Assembly: GCA_964350865.1 (NCBI GenBank)
Contig: CAYGLJ010000029.1
Span: forward strand, 1-13,219
DNA: 13,219 bases
Source: Pontimonas sp964350865
GTDB lineage: Bacteria; Actinomycetota; Actinomycetes; Actinomycetales; Microbacteriaceae
Direction of reading: 5' to 3'
Below the pieces are notes generated by a model, which was given only the letters and a program-made list of their open reading frames with translations, ran no database searches and was not told the DNA's origin. The number at the start of each line of letters is the position of its first letter. Position 1 is the stretch's first letter. A program made the translations under genes and the position numbers. Of this stretch, positions 1-7,006 are shown in pieces.

Positions 1-1048
1 CGAACGCCAAGAATTCAAGCGCCTCGACCCCTCTGCGCAACTCGCTCTCATTTCTGCCCGAGAGGCGTGGGCTGACGCCGGAGCTCCCGACGTTGCGCCT
101 GAGCGCATTCTGGTCGATTACGCCACCGGAATCGGTGGGCTCTGGACTCTGCTGGATGGCTGGGACACTCTCCGCGAAAAAGGCCCGAGACGTGTCCTCC
201 CCATGACCATTCCGATGCTGATGCCCAACGCCGCTGCAGCCGCGGTGAGCATGGCACTGGGCGGTCGAGGAGGGGCCAGAACCGTTGTCTCCGCTTGCGC
301 GTCGGGAACAGAATCGATTGCTAATGCCTACGAGCACCTGCAACTAGGGCTTGCTGATGTTGTGGTGGCCGGGGGAACTGAGGCGGTCATTCACCCTCTG
401 CCTATCGCGGCTTTTGCGGCGATGCAGGCGCTATCGAAGCGCAACGATGACCCCGCTCGGGCGTCACGGCCCTATGACGTGGACCGGGATGGTTTTGTCC
501 TGGGTGAGGGTGCGGCAACTATCGTGTTGGAAACCAAAGAGCACGCCGAAGCACGTGGCGCGAAGATTTATGCCGAGCTAGCGGGTAGCGGCGTGACGAG
601 TGATTCGTATCACATCACAGCTCCTGACCCAGAGGGTCTGGGGGCTTCCCGAGCAGTGATGGCAGCGCTCGCGCAAGCAAGTGCCACCCCCGACGATGTC
701 ACGCACATCAACGCCCACGCGACCTCCACCCCAGTGGGCGACATTGCAGAATTCCACGCGCTCAAAGCGGTGTTCGGAGACCGTGTCCACTCGATTCCTG
801 TCTCTGCCACTAAGGCAGCAACAGGACACCTTTTGGGTGGCACGGGAGCCCTTGAAGCAGTGTTTTCGATACTTGCGGTCCATGAACGGATTGCTCCTCC
901 CACCATCAACCTGGATAACCAAGACGAGCAGATCCCCCTCGACGTGGTGACCGCCCCCAGAGACTTGGGCTCAGGGCCTCAGTTAGCGATCAGTAACTCC
1001 TTTGGTTTTGGTGGCCACAACGCGGTTGTGGCCTTCCGCAGCATCTAA
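1..1048 (+). CDS. fabF: 3-oxoacyl-[acyl-carrier-protein] synthase II, 5' end missing
   Basis: This condensing enzyme extends acyl-ACP with malonyl-ACP in cytosolic type II fatty-acid synthesis. The reading frame is open from base 2, so the start lies outside the window; 348 residues are visible. The nucleophilic Cys is at bases 296-298 in VVSACASGT, the first catalytic His at 716-718 in NAHATSTPVGD, the Lys at 812-814 and the second His at 827-829 in KAATGHLLGGTG. In visible-residue numbering these are 99, 239, 271 and 276. The spacing equals that of E. coli FabF C163, H303, K335 and H340 with a constant offset of 64, so about 64 N-terminal residues are missing and the rest is collinear. The C-terminal NSFGFGGHN motif is also typical. 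Stop TAA is at 1046-1048. In actinobacteria fabF usually ends a fabD-fabH-acpP-fabF cluster, which would lie upstream. A KAS-I-like paralogue cannot be fully excluded. Confidence 0.95.
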   Translation, partial: ERQEFKRLDPSAQLALISAREAWADAGAPDVAPERILVDYATGIGGLWTLLDGWDTLREKGPRRVLPMTIPMLMPNAAAAAVSMALGGRGGARTVVSACASGTESIANAYEHLQLGLADVVVAGGTEAVIHPLPIAAFAAMQALSKRNDDPARASRPYDVDRDGFVLGEGAATIVLETKEHAEARGAKIYAELAGSGVTSDSYHITAPDPEGLGASRAVMAALAQASATPDDVTHINAHATSTPVGDIAEFHALKAVFGDRVHSIPVSATKAATGHLLGGTGALEAVFSILAVHERIAPPTINLDNQDEQIPLDVVTAPRDLGSGPQLAISNSFGFGGHNAVVAFRSI

Positions 1049-1090
1049 ACAGGGCGTTTGCCGGGAGATAGCTGGGAGATTTCCAAGAAA

Positions 1091-1106
1091 CTGACCATTT
1101 GGTCAG
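1091..1106. promoter_or_regulatory. Palindromic operator candidate for the TetR repressor
   Basis: CTGACCATTTGGTCAG is a perfect inverted repeat with 7-bp arms and a 2-bp centre. It lies 33 nt before the tetR start, just upstream of the proposed -10 box and next to or over the -35 position. The size, symmetry and placement fit an autoregulated TetR-family operator. Binding by this particular protein is inferred. Confidence 0.65.
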
Positions 1107-1126
1107 GAAGAGCATCACTACCGCCT

Positions 1127-1132
1127 TAGGCT
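1127..1132 (+). promoter_or_regulatory. -10 box of a probable leaderless promoter for tetR
   Basis: TAGGCT matches the actinobacterial TANNNT -10 pattern. Seven bases separate it from the GTG start at 1140, so transcription would begin at or next to the start codon. No Shine-Dalgarno sequence is present before this GTG, which supports a leaderless transcript. No convincing -35 box is seen; the palindrome at 1091-1106 occupies that area. Confidence 0.5.
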
Positions 1133-1139
1133 CCCATAC

Positions 1140-1712
1140 GTGAGTGTCCGCGATCAGATTTTGCAGGCGACCCTTGACCTGTGTGCGAGGCGGGGAATTG
1201 CTGCGACGTCCCTGCAAGACATCGCCGATGCCAGCAATTGTTCCAAAGCGAATGTTGTCTACCACTTCTCTCACAAGGAAGAACTCATCAACGAAGCTCT
1301 CTCCCCCTCACTTGTCGCCACAGAGAAACTTCTTGAGGTAGCAACTCTGCAAGGGCTCGCCACAGAAAGCGATCGAGTAGCGTTCGCACAGGATCTCGTC
1401 GAGCTTTTGGTCAGCCATCGTCTCGCTACCCACATTGTGATCACCCACCCTTACTTCGTGGACTCGGTGCCCGCGCTCAAAACGGCACAGTCGTTGATGG
1501 AGCGGATGGCCGACGTAGTCAACCAGTACTCGTCCGGGGAATACGACCGATTGAGGTTTGGCATTGTCATCTCCGGTGTCACCTACACGCTGGTGTCCGC
1601 CACCATTTTGGAACTCCAGTCGGTGCCCGAGGAAGAACTCAAGGACATGTTGACGAGCGTGGTCAGCTCCATGGTGATGGGTGCACCTTTGACGACGGAG
1701 GTAGGGCACTAA
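1140..1712 (+). CDS. TetR/AcrR-family transcriptional repressor
   Basis: This 190-residue protein is of normal TetR-family length. The N-terminal DNA-binding domain spans about residues 4-54: helix 1 around RDQILQATLDLCARRG, then the helix-turn-helix (SLQDIADASNCSKANVVYHF, residues 24-43), ending with the family-typical KEEL. The remainder is the all-helical ligand-binding and dimerisation part, which gives no clue to the ligand. The GTG start at 1140 is chosen because the HTH begins immediately after it and a TANNNT box lies 7 nt upstream; there is no Shine-Dalgarno sequence. Its stop TAA (1710-1712) abuts the GTG of the MMPL gene with no spacer, so the two are co-transcribed and probably translationally coupled. 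It most likely represses this operon through the palindrome at 1091-1106 and is released by a lipophilic effector; that role is inferred from context. Confidence 0.92.
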   Translation: MSVRDQILQATLDLCARRGIAATSLQDIADASNCSKANVVYHFSHKEELINEALSPSLVATEKLLEVATLQGLATESDRVAFAQDLVELLVSHRLATHIVITHPYFVDSVPALKTAQSLMERMADVVNQYSSGEYDRLRFGIVISGVTYTLVSATILELQSVPEEELKDMLTSVVSSMVMGAPLTTEVGH

Positions 1713-4598
1713 GTGGCTACTCTCCTCTATCGCCTGGGAAAGGCGAGCTATCACCGCTGGGGTCGCGTCATCCTGGCCTGGGTTGCTGCTCTTCTTGTGG
1801 TTCTCGGAGCTGGACTCACAATTGGTGGCCAAACCGAAGAAGCTTTTGAGATCCCAGGAAGCGAATCCCAAGAAGCCTTCAATCGCCTCGAAGCGGTCTT
1901 CCCGTCCTTTGCCGGCGCCTCCGCTCAGGTGGTTCTCGTTGCTCCTGAGGGGGAGCGACTCGATTCCCCCACCAACCAGGCCATTATCGAAGAACTCGCC
2001 GGGGCCATTGAGGGTCAAGCCGGGGTCGAGAATGCCACAACCCCGTTTGACGAGTTTGCGGGTGAAGCACTGAGCAATGACGCTCGCTATGCCTTCATCC
2101 AGGTGGGCTTTGAAATGTCCTCCCCGGAGGTCACCGAGGAGATGATCGACGCACTCCTCGAGACTCGCCAAATTGCGGAGTCAGCCGGACTCACCATTGA
2201 GTACGGCGGTGCAATCTTCCAAGACCAGGTCGTCGGACTGACGTACCACGAACTCCTGGGGGTGCTAATTGCCGGTGTTGTGTTGATTGTCACCTTCCGC
2301 TCTCTCCGACCTGCGTGGATGCCGCTAGCCAGCGCGATAGTGGGAGTCGGAATTGCGGTAGGTGGAATTCTCATCGCAGCTCTAGGGGTTACCATCTCTA
2401 GTTCGGCACCGTTGCTTGCTGTCATGCTGGGGCTCGCCGTGGGCATCGACTACTCGCTATTTATCCTTTCTCGGCACCGGGACCAACTTGCCCGAGGCGA
2501 TGATCCAGCAGAGTCAGCCGCGATATCCGTGGGAACTGCAGGAAATGCAGTGGTCTTCGCGGGCATCACGGTCATCATTGCCCTACTGGGCCTGTTCCTG
2601 GTGGGAATTCCGTTCTTGAGTGTCATGGGAGCGTCCGCCGCAGCGGCAGTCGCTATCGCCATCGTGGCGGCCATCACCCTGCTCCCAGCCCTCATGGGAA
2701 TCATGGGAGAGAAACTTCGACCCAAACCCAATTCAGGTGCCGCAAAACTTGCCTTGGCTGGCGCTGATCGACCGAGCGTCGGTCGGCGATGGGTCCGTGT
2801 CGTCATGAAGCGACCGCTACTGGTCAGCCTGGTCTCCATCATCGGTTTGGGGACCCTGGCCCTTCCTGCGCTCACACTCGATTTGAACCTTCCCGGAGGC
2901 GGCCAGGAACCGATCGACTCTACTCAGCGCAAGGCGTTTGATCACATCAGTGACGGTTTTGGCCCCGGATACAACGGTGCTCTCCTGATTTCCGTGGATA
3001 TTACGGGCAGCGAAGACATCATGGATGATCTTGAGACTCTCCGGGATGACATTGCCACAGTCCCCGGTATTGAGTTCGTCAGTGAGGGCTTCCCCTCCCC
3101 CGGACTCGACACCGGCATTATCCAGGTGATTCCGCAATACGCCCCGGATTCCAAAGAGACCAAAGATCTTGTCGCGGACCTGAGAAATCGAATCCCCGCG
3201 TGGGAGGAGTCTCTTGGAACCCCAATCGCGGTGACAGGCTTCACCGCCATCGGCGTGGACCTCTCGCAGCGCATTCAGAACGCCTTGTTGCCCTTTGGCG
3301 TCGTTGTGGTGGGACTGTCCATCCTGTTGCTTCTCGCGGTCTTCCGATCACTTGTCGTCCCGATCAAAGCTGCGCTCGGGTTTGTACTCTCCGTGACCGC
3401 CGCTTTTGGTGTCGTGGTTGCCGTGTTCCAATGGGGGTGGCTCGGTTCTCTCACCGGAGTGGACACTCCGGGCCCCATCTTGAGCTTCATGCCGATCATT
3501 TTGATGGCTGTGTTGTTCGGGCTCGCGATGGACTACGAGGTATTTCTTGTCTCGGGTATGCGAGAGCGCCATGTCCACACCGGGGACTGGCGATATGCCA
3601 TTGAGGAGGGCTACTCCTCCGCGGCACGAGTAGTGACCTCGGCCGCTCTGATTATGTTCTTTGTCTTCATCGCGTTCGTGCCCGCCGGGAGCAATACGAT
3701 CAAGCCCATTGCGCTCGGTCTTGCAGTCGGTATTGCCCTGGATGCGTTCGTCGTTCGCATGACCTTGGTCCCCGCCCTGATGGCGCTGTTCAAACAGCGC
3801 GCCTGGTCTTTCCCCCGATTTCTCCAGCGCACCATCCCTCACGCCGACGTGGAAGGTGAGAAGCTGGGTGTGCATATCCGCGACAGCGCATGGGCCCAGG
3901 AATATTCATCCTCCATCGTTCACGCCCACTACCTCGTGGTGGGTGAGGGAGATCAACAGAGCCAGCCCCTCACTTTGGAGTGGCAGCCAGGCCAGCGCCT
4001 CGATGTCGTTGCTGAGCCCCACCTAGCACGGGTCCTCGCCGCAACGCTGGCGGGAGCCCTACCTCCGCTTTCAGGGTCGCTTCATGTGGCGGGTCATACT
4101 CTTCCCAGCGAAAGTCGTAGCGCTCGCGCCACCGTGTCCCTCTGGAGCCCCCAGGACGCCGATGCCCTCACACCAGTGGGCGAGGCACTGCGCGAAAGGA
4201 TGGAGTGGTCATCCTCGAGGGGGAAGCTCTCCTCCTCGGAGCATCGACACCTCACCAGAACAACTCTGACAACCCTCAATGCCCTCAGTGATGAACTGGC
4301 GCCGGGTCAGCCCCTGAGGGAAACGACAAGGCCGGGATTGCTGAATCCGGGCCAGCAAGTCCTGGTGTGGGCAGCTTTGGCGCTGGCGGATGGTTCACCG
4401 TTGTGCCTCGTCTCCCCCGCTGACCCCCTGTCTGACGAGGGCCATCGTGAGCTGTGGTGGCGGGCTCTTGATGCGCTGGCGTCCCCTGAGCAGACCGTGG
4501 CTGTCTTCAGCTTGCCTCCTGCCAGAGCACTCGCTCCCGTCAGTGTGGCCACGCTAGTAATCGATGTATCCCCAGCACTCACGGCGGTGAAGGCATGA
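1713..4598 (+). CDS. MMPL/RND-family membrane transporter with a C-terminal ABC-like domain
   Basis: This 961-residue protein has an MMPL core of about 700 residues. A first membrane helix lies at residues 19-37, followed by an extracytoplasmic loop, a membrane block at about 175-330, a helix near 370-390, a second loop, and a last membrane block at about 515-697. The Asp-Tyr pairs D246-Y247 (GIDYSLF) and D607-Y608 (AMDYEVF) match the paired DY residues of the proton relay in mycobacterial MmpL3, so proton-driven export of a lipid or other hydrophobic compound is likely; the substrate is unknown. Residues 735-961 form an extra domain described separately. The GTG start directly follows the tetR stop, and the 3' end overlaps the yhgE start by ATGA (4595-4598), so the three genes form one transcription unit. 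The core assignment is firm. Confidence 0.93.
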   Translation: MATLLYRLGKASYHRWGRVILAWVAALLVVLGAGLTIGGQTEEAFEIPGSESQEAFNRLEAVFPSFAGASAQVVLVAPEGERLDSPTNQAIIEELAGAIEGQAGVENATTPFDEFAGEALSNDARYAFIQVGFEMSSPEVTEEMIDALLETRQIAESAGLTIEYGGAIFQDQVVGLTYHELLGVLIAGVVLIVTFRSLRPAWMPLASAIVGVGIAVGGILIAALGVTISSSAPLLAVMLGLAVGIDYSLFILSRHRDQLARGDDPAESAAISVGTAGNAVVFAGITVIIALLGLFLVGIPFLSVMGASAAAAVAIAIVAAITLLPALMGIMGEKLRPKPNSGAAKLALAGADRPSVGRRWVRVVMKRPLLVSLVSIIGLGTLALPALTLDLNLPGGGQEPIDSTQRKAFDHISDGFGPGYNGALLISVDITGSEDIMDDLETLRDDIATVPGIEFVSEGFPSPGLDTGIIQVIPQYAPDSKETKDLVADLRNRIPAWEESLGTPIAVTGFTAIGVDLSQRIQNALLPFGVVVVGLSILLLLAVFRSLVVPIKAALGFVLSVTAAFGVVVAVFQWGWLGSLTGVDTPGPILSFMPIILMAVLFGLAMDYEVFLVSGMRERHVHTGDWRYAIEEGYSSAARVVTSAALIMFFVFIAFVPAGSNTIKPIALGLAVGIALDAFVVRMTLVPALMALFKQRAWSFPRFLQRTIPHADVEGEKLGVHIRDSAWAQEYSSSIVHAHYLVVGEGDQQSQPLTLEWQPGQRLDVVAEPHLARVLAATLAGALPPLSGSLHVAGHTLPSESRSARATVSLWSPQDADALTPVGEALRERMEWSSSRGKLSSSEHRHLTRTTLTTLNALSDELAPGQPLRETTRPGLLNPGQQVLVWAALALADGSPLCLVSPADPLSDEGHRELWWRALDALASPEQTVAVFSLPPARALAPVSVATLVIDVSPALTAVKA
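3915..4595 (+). other. Degenerate ABC-ATPase-like domain at the C-terminus of the MMPL protein
   Basis: Residues 735-961 of the MMPL protein align by eye with a whole ABC nucleotide-binding domain. PGQRLDVVAEPHLARVL (759-775) sits where a normal domain has PGE-x-VALVGPNGAGKSTLL, followed by LAGALPPLSGSLHVAGHTL, which reads like the usual post-Walker-A segment LAGLLxPxSGxVxVxGxxL. LNPGQQVLVWAALALA (877 on) stands at the LSGGQxQRVALARAL signature, and LCLVSPADPLSD (897-908) at the Walker B and D-loop. The Walker A Gly/Lys/Ser residues, the Walker B Asp, the catalytic Glu and the H-loop His (FSLPPA) are all absent, so ATP hydrolysis is not expected. A scaffold or contact domain is one possible role. 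The homology call is from pattern reading only. Confidence 0.65.
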
Positions 4599-6379
4599 GA
4601 ACCACATCACAGTGGAGCGTTTGGATCATTGCGGGTGTCCTTACCCCGCTGATCATTGTGGGTGGGCTTCTTGGCGCAATGTCTGCCGGAGATTCTGCGT
4701 TGGAGCGAGTCCCCGTAGCGCTCGTCAATAACGACGAACTGATTCGTGAAACTGATGACGACGGTGAAGAAACCATCATCTTTGCCAGCAAACCCCTGGT
4801 CACCGAGCTGGTCACCTCAGAAGACTTCGCCGTGGATTGGTTGGTCACCGGTTCTGACCAAGCACGTGAGCTTCTCGCAGCAGGCGACGTCTATGCGATT
4901 GTCGAGATCCCCGAGGACTTTTCCTACGCTGTCACAACCCTTGACTCGGATAACCCCCAGTCGGCTGTTTTCACCATCATTACCGACTCCTCCCGCAGTT
5001 ACATCGCCGGACTCCTCTCCGATCAAATCGGTAGCGCACTAGCGTCTGGGGTGAGTGACGAATTCGGGTCCGGAATCATGGAAGGCCTCTTCACTGCCAT
5101 CGTTGAACTTGCCGACGGTTTTGATGACATTGCCGACGGAGCCGACACCCTGGCCGGTGGAGTGGAAGAGGTATCGGAGGGCGTCACGGAACTCAATGAC
5201 GGCGTCGAAGATCTGGCCTCGGGGTACACAGAGTTTGATGATGGTCTTGGCACTTTCAGCGACGGCGTGACATCTCTGTCGGACGGGCTGGATGCCCTCA
5301 GCGCAGGCTCGTCAGGTCTAGACAGTCTCTCGTCTGGGGTGAAGACCTACACCGANNNNNNNNNNNNNNNNNNNNNNNNNNNNNNNNNNNNNNNNNNNNN
5401 NNNNNNNNNNNNNNNNNNNNNNNNNNNNNNNNNNNNNNNNNNNNNNNNNNNNNNNCAAACCTCCACCGCTCTCAGCGGAGTCAAGAATGGAATCATCGAG
5501 CTCGACAAGGGTGCGGATGCGCTCGATGACGCAGGCCAGGACTTAGCCAGTGGATCAGGCGATATCCGCGAAGGTCTGCTTGACCTCGCTGAGGGAACCG
5601 GCGATCTCGATGAAGGGATGGTGGAACTGGCTGAGGGCGCACGGGAATTTGCCGACGGTGTTGCCGAGGGTGCTGACGATTTGCGCGAGAGTGCTGGAAC
5701 TATGCCCACTGAGGAGGCGCTCGACGTTCTCAACAACCCCGTGGTCTTTGACGGTAGCAATGTGTCCAACAGCATTGGGTTCCAAGAAACACTTTCCAGC
5801 GCTCTGGTTCCGGTGGGTATGTGGTTAGTTGCGTTGATCTATTTCCTCACTGTGCCGAGCTATTCCTCTCGCATTCTCGGGAGTACCGCGAGGACTCAAG
5901 CTCTGTTGGTACGAGCAACGCGCCCGACCCTGATCATGGTGGGAACGTGGAGCGCCATCGTTCTCACCCTGTTGCACACTCTCGGCGGTGTCTCGTGGAC
6001 TGACCTGGGTCTCACCGCCCCGATTATTGTGATGAGTTCTCTCGCGCTGGCATCAGTGCACTTCGCCGTATGGGCGTGGAATCCGCGCTGGTTGGCGCCT
6101 CTGTCCTTGACAGCGCTGGTGCTTCAGATTGTGAGCCTTGCCAGTGTTATCCCGATTGAAATCCTGCCGAGCTTCTACCAGGCTCTCTCCGGCGCTACAC
6201 CCCTGGGCTGGACCACAGATGCTCTTATTGCTTCACTCGCTGGCGGGGACCCCTCCAGAGTGGTCAGCGCACTGGTATCACTGGCAATCCTGACTGCGGT
6301 CGCTTACATCCTCTCGGCGCTTATCCTGCGCTCGAAGAGGACACTCGCCACACGGTCTGAGGTTCGACTGGCTGCCTAG
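4595..6379 (+). CDS. YhgE/Pip-family ABC-2-like membrane protein, interrupted by an assembly gap
   Basis: The protein begins with a membrane helix (about residues 9-28), followed by VPVALVNNDE, a typical YhgE/Pip opening of the extracytoplasmic domain. From about residue 171 it carries acidic glycine heptads (for example ELNDGVEDLASG), then about five to six C-terminal membrane helices resembling an ABC-2 permease, ending in a basic tail. In other actinobacteria such proteins often sit beside MMPL and ABC-ATPase genes and are thought to act in export or envelope stress; the substrate is unknown. The ATG overlaps the MMPL stop by 4 bp, indicating translational coupling. With 100 Ns at 5356-5455 the nominal length is 594 residues, with 34 unknown; frame is kept on both sides, but the true length is uncertain. 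The stop TAG shares a CTAG with the convergent DUF3145 gene. Confidence 0.9.
   Translation: MRTTSQWSVWIIAGVLTPLIIVGGLLGAMSAGDSALERVPVALVNNDELIRETDDDGEETIIFASKPLVTELVTSEDFAVDWLVTGSDQARELLAAGDVYAIVEIPEDFSYAVTTLDSDNPQSAVFTIITDSSRSYIAGLLSDQIGSALASGVSDEFGSGIMEGLFTAIVELADGFDDIADGADTLAGGVEEVSEGVTELNDGVEDLASGYTEFDDGLGTFSDGVTSLSDGLDALSAGSSGLDSLSSGVKTYTXXXXXXXXXXXXXXXXXXXXXXXXXXXXXXXXXXQTSTALSGVKNGIIELDKGADALDDAGQDLASGSGDIREGLLDLAEGTGDLDEGMVELAEGAREFADGVAEGADDLRESAGTMPTEEALDVLNNPVVFDGSNVSNSIGFQETLSSALVPVGMWLVALIYFLTVPSYSSRILGSTARTQALLVRATRPTLIMVGTWSAIVLTLLHTLGGVSWTDLGLTAPIIVMSSLALASVHFAVWAWNPRWLAPLSLTALVLQIVSLASVIPIEILPSFYQALSGATPLGWTTDALIASLAGGDPSRVVSALVSLAILTAVAYILSALILRSKRTLATRSEVRLAA
5105..5697 (+). 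repeat. Acidic glycine-heptad repeats within YhgE, with the gap inside
   Basis: Before the gap, about ten consecutive seven-residue units end in Gly (IADGADTLAGGVEEVSEG and onward). After the gap the pattern resumes with units such as LLDLAEG, TGDLDEG and MVELAEG. This long coiled-coil-like, acidic stalk is typical of YhgE/Pip proteins. At DNA level the units are diverged, but they recur in GAYGGC- and GTSGAR-type words. Confidence 0.8.
5356..5455. other. Assembly gap of 100 N
   Basis: There are exactly 100 unknown bases, which is a common placeholder length for a scaffold gap of unknown size. It falls in the repetitive heptad region of YhgE, a likely cause of the assembly break. Confidence 0.98.
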
Positions 6380-6879
6380 CCAACGCGGTGGAGCCACACC
6401 ACGGAGCGTGTGTCGCCAGCGTGGCGAAAGGCTTCAAGTTCGTCATCCCACGCGCCGCCGAGTGCAACTCGAAGTTCCCGGGATATCTCATCAGCGTTAC
6501 CCTGGGCCACCTCTAGTGCATAACGAATGCGGTCCTCAGGCACCACGACGTTTCCAGCAGAGTCTGTCTGCGCGAAGAACACTCCGAGATCGGGGGTGTG
6601 CATCCACCGACCTCCGTCTGAACCTGGGGTGGGCTCCTCAGTGACCTCGTATCGAAGATGCTCCCAACCGCGCAGGGCGCTCGCAATAGCGGCACCAGAG
6701 CCCACTGGGCCCATCCATTCCATTTCTGCTCGCAGTGTTCCCGGCAGGACTGGTTGGTCTTCCCAGCGACAATTCACCGGATAGCCCAGGGCACTACCAA
6801 TAGCCCACTCCAGGTGGGGGCAGAGAGCCCGCGGTGATGAGTGCACAAAAAGCACACCGCGAGCGCGGGTGGTTGTCAT
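6376..6879 (-). CDS. DUF3145 family protein of unknown function
   Basis: This 167-residue soluble protein has the opening RGVLFVHSSPRALCPHLEWAI typical of DUF3145, a family known essentially from actinobacteria; the rest includes RWMHTPDLGVFF and a closing VVWLHRVG. No catalytic motif is recognisable and no function is established. The ATG at 6877-6879 is supported by a strong Shine-Dalgarno AAGGAG (minus strand, 6886-6891) 6 nt upstream. To my recollection this gene is commonly found next to fabF in actinobacteria; here the TetR-MMPL-YhgE operon separates the two. Its stop TAG and the yhgE stop TAG lie on opposite strands of one CTAG (6376-6379), so the genes overlap tail to tail by 4 bp. 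Confidence 0.88.
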   Translation of the reverse strand: MTTTRARGVLFVHSSPRALCPHLEWAIGSALGYPVNCRWEDQPVLPGTLRAEMEWMGPVGSGAAIASALRGWEHLRYEVTEEPTPGSDGGRWMHTPDLGVFFAQTDSAGNVVVPEDRIRYALEVAQGNADEISRELRVALGGAWDDELEAFRHAGDTRSVVWLHRVG

Positions 6880-6946
6880 CGTCTACTCCTTATTCCGTTG
6901 GTTCGACTTCCCCATCGACCGCGGAATAACCCGAGTAGTTGACTCA

Positions 6947-6962
6947 CCGGTCCTCAGACCGG
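6947..6962 (-). terminator. Hairpin after the heliorhodopsin-DUF1684 pair, possible terminator
   Basis: CCGGTC and GACCGG pair perfectly around a 4-nt loop, about 45-60 nt after the DUF1684 stop on the minus strand. No U-tract follows, which is common for actinobacterial terminators. If the candidate promoter at 6968-6997 is real, the hairpin would instead lie in the DUF3145 leader, so its role is undecided. Confidence 0.35.
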
Positions 6963-6967
6963 CTCCT

Positions 6968-6997
6968 AGTATGCGCTATGAACCCTAAGAATTACAA
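6968..6997 (-). promoter_or_regulatory. Candidate promoter for the DUF3145 gene
   Basis: Read on the minus strand, TTGTAA (6992-6997) and CATACT (6968-6973) are separated by 18 bp and match the -35 and -10 consensus at four of six bases each. It lies in the 127-nt gap between the DUF1684 stop and the DUF3145 start and would give a leader of roughly 80 nt. Confidence 0.35.
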
Positions 6998-7006
6998 GTG
7001 TGTGAC

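Noticed and set aside
203..1048. ATG at 203 as the true start of the FabF gene
   Set aside because: The same frame is open upstream to base 2 and encodes conserved FabF sequence (RLDPSAQLALISAREAW), so the gene begins outside the window.
1308..2171. 287-residue open frame on the minus strand opposite tetR and the start of the MMPL gene
   Set aside because: It has no recognisable domain, is antisense to two well-supported genes, and is explained by high-GC codon bias.
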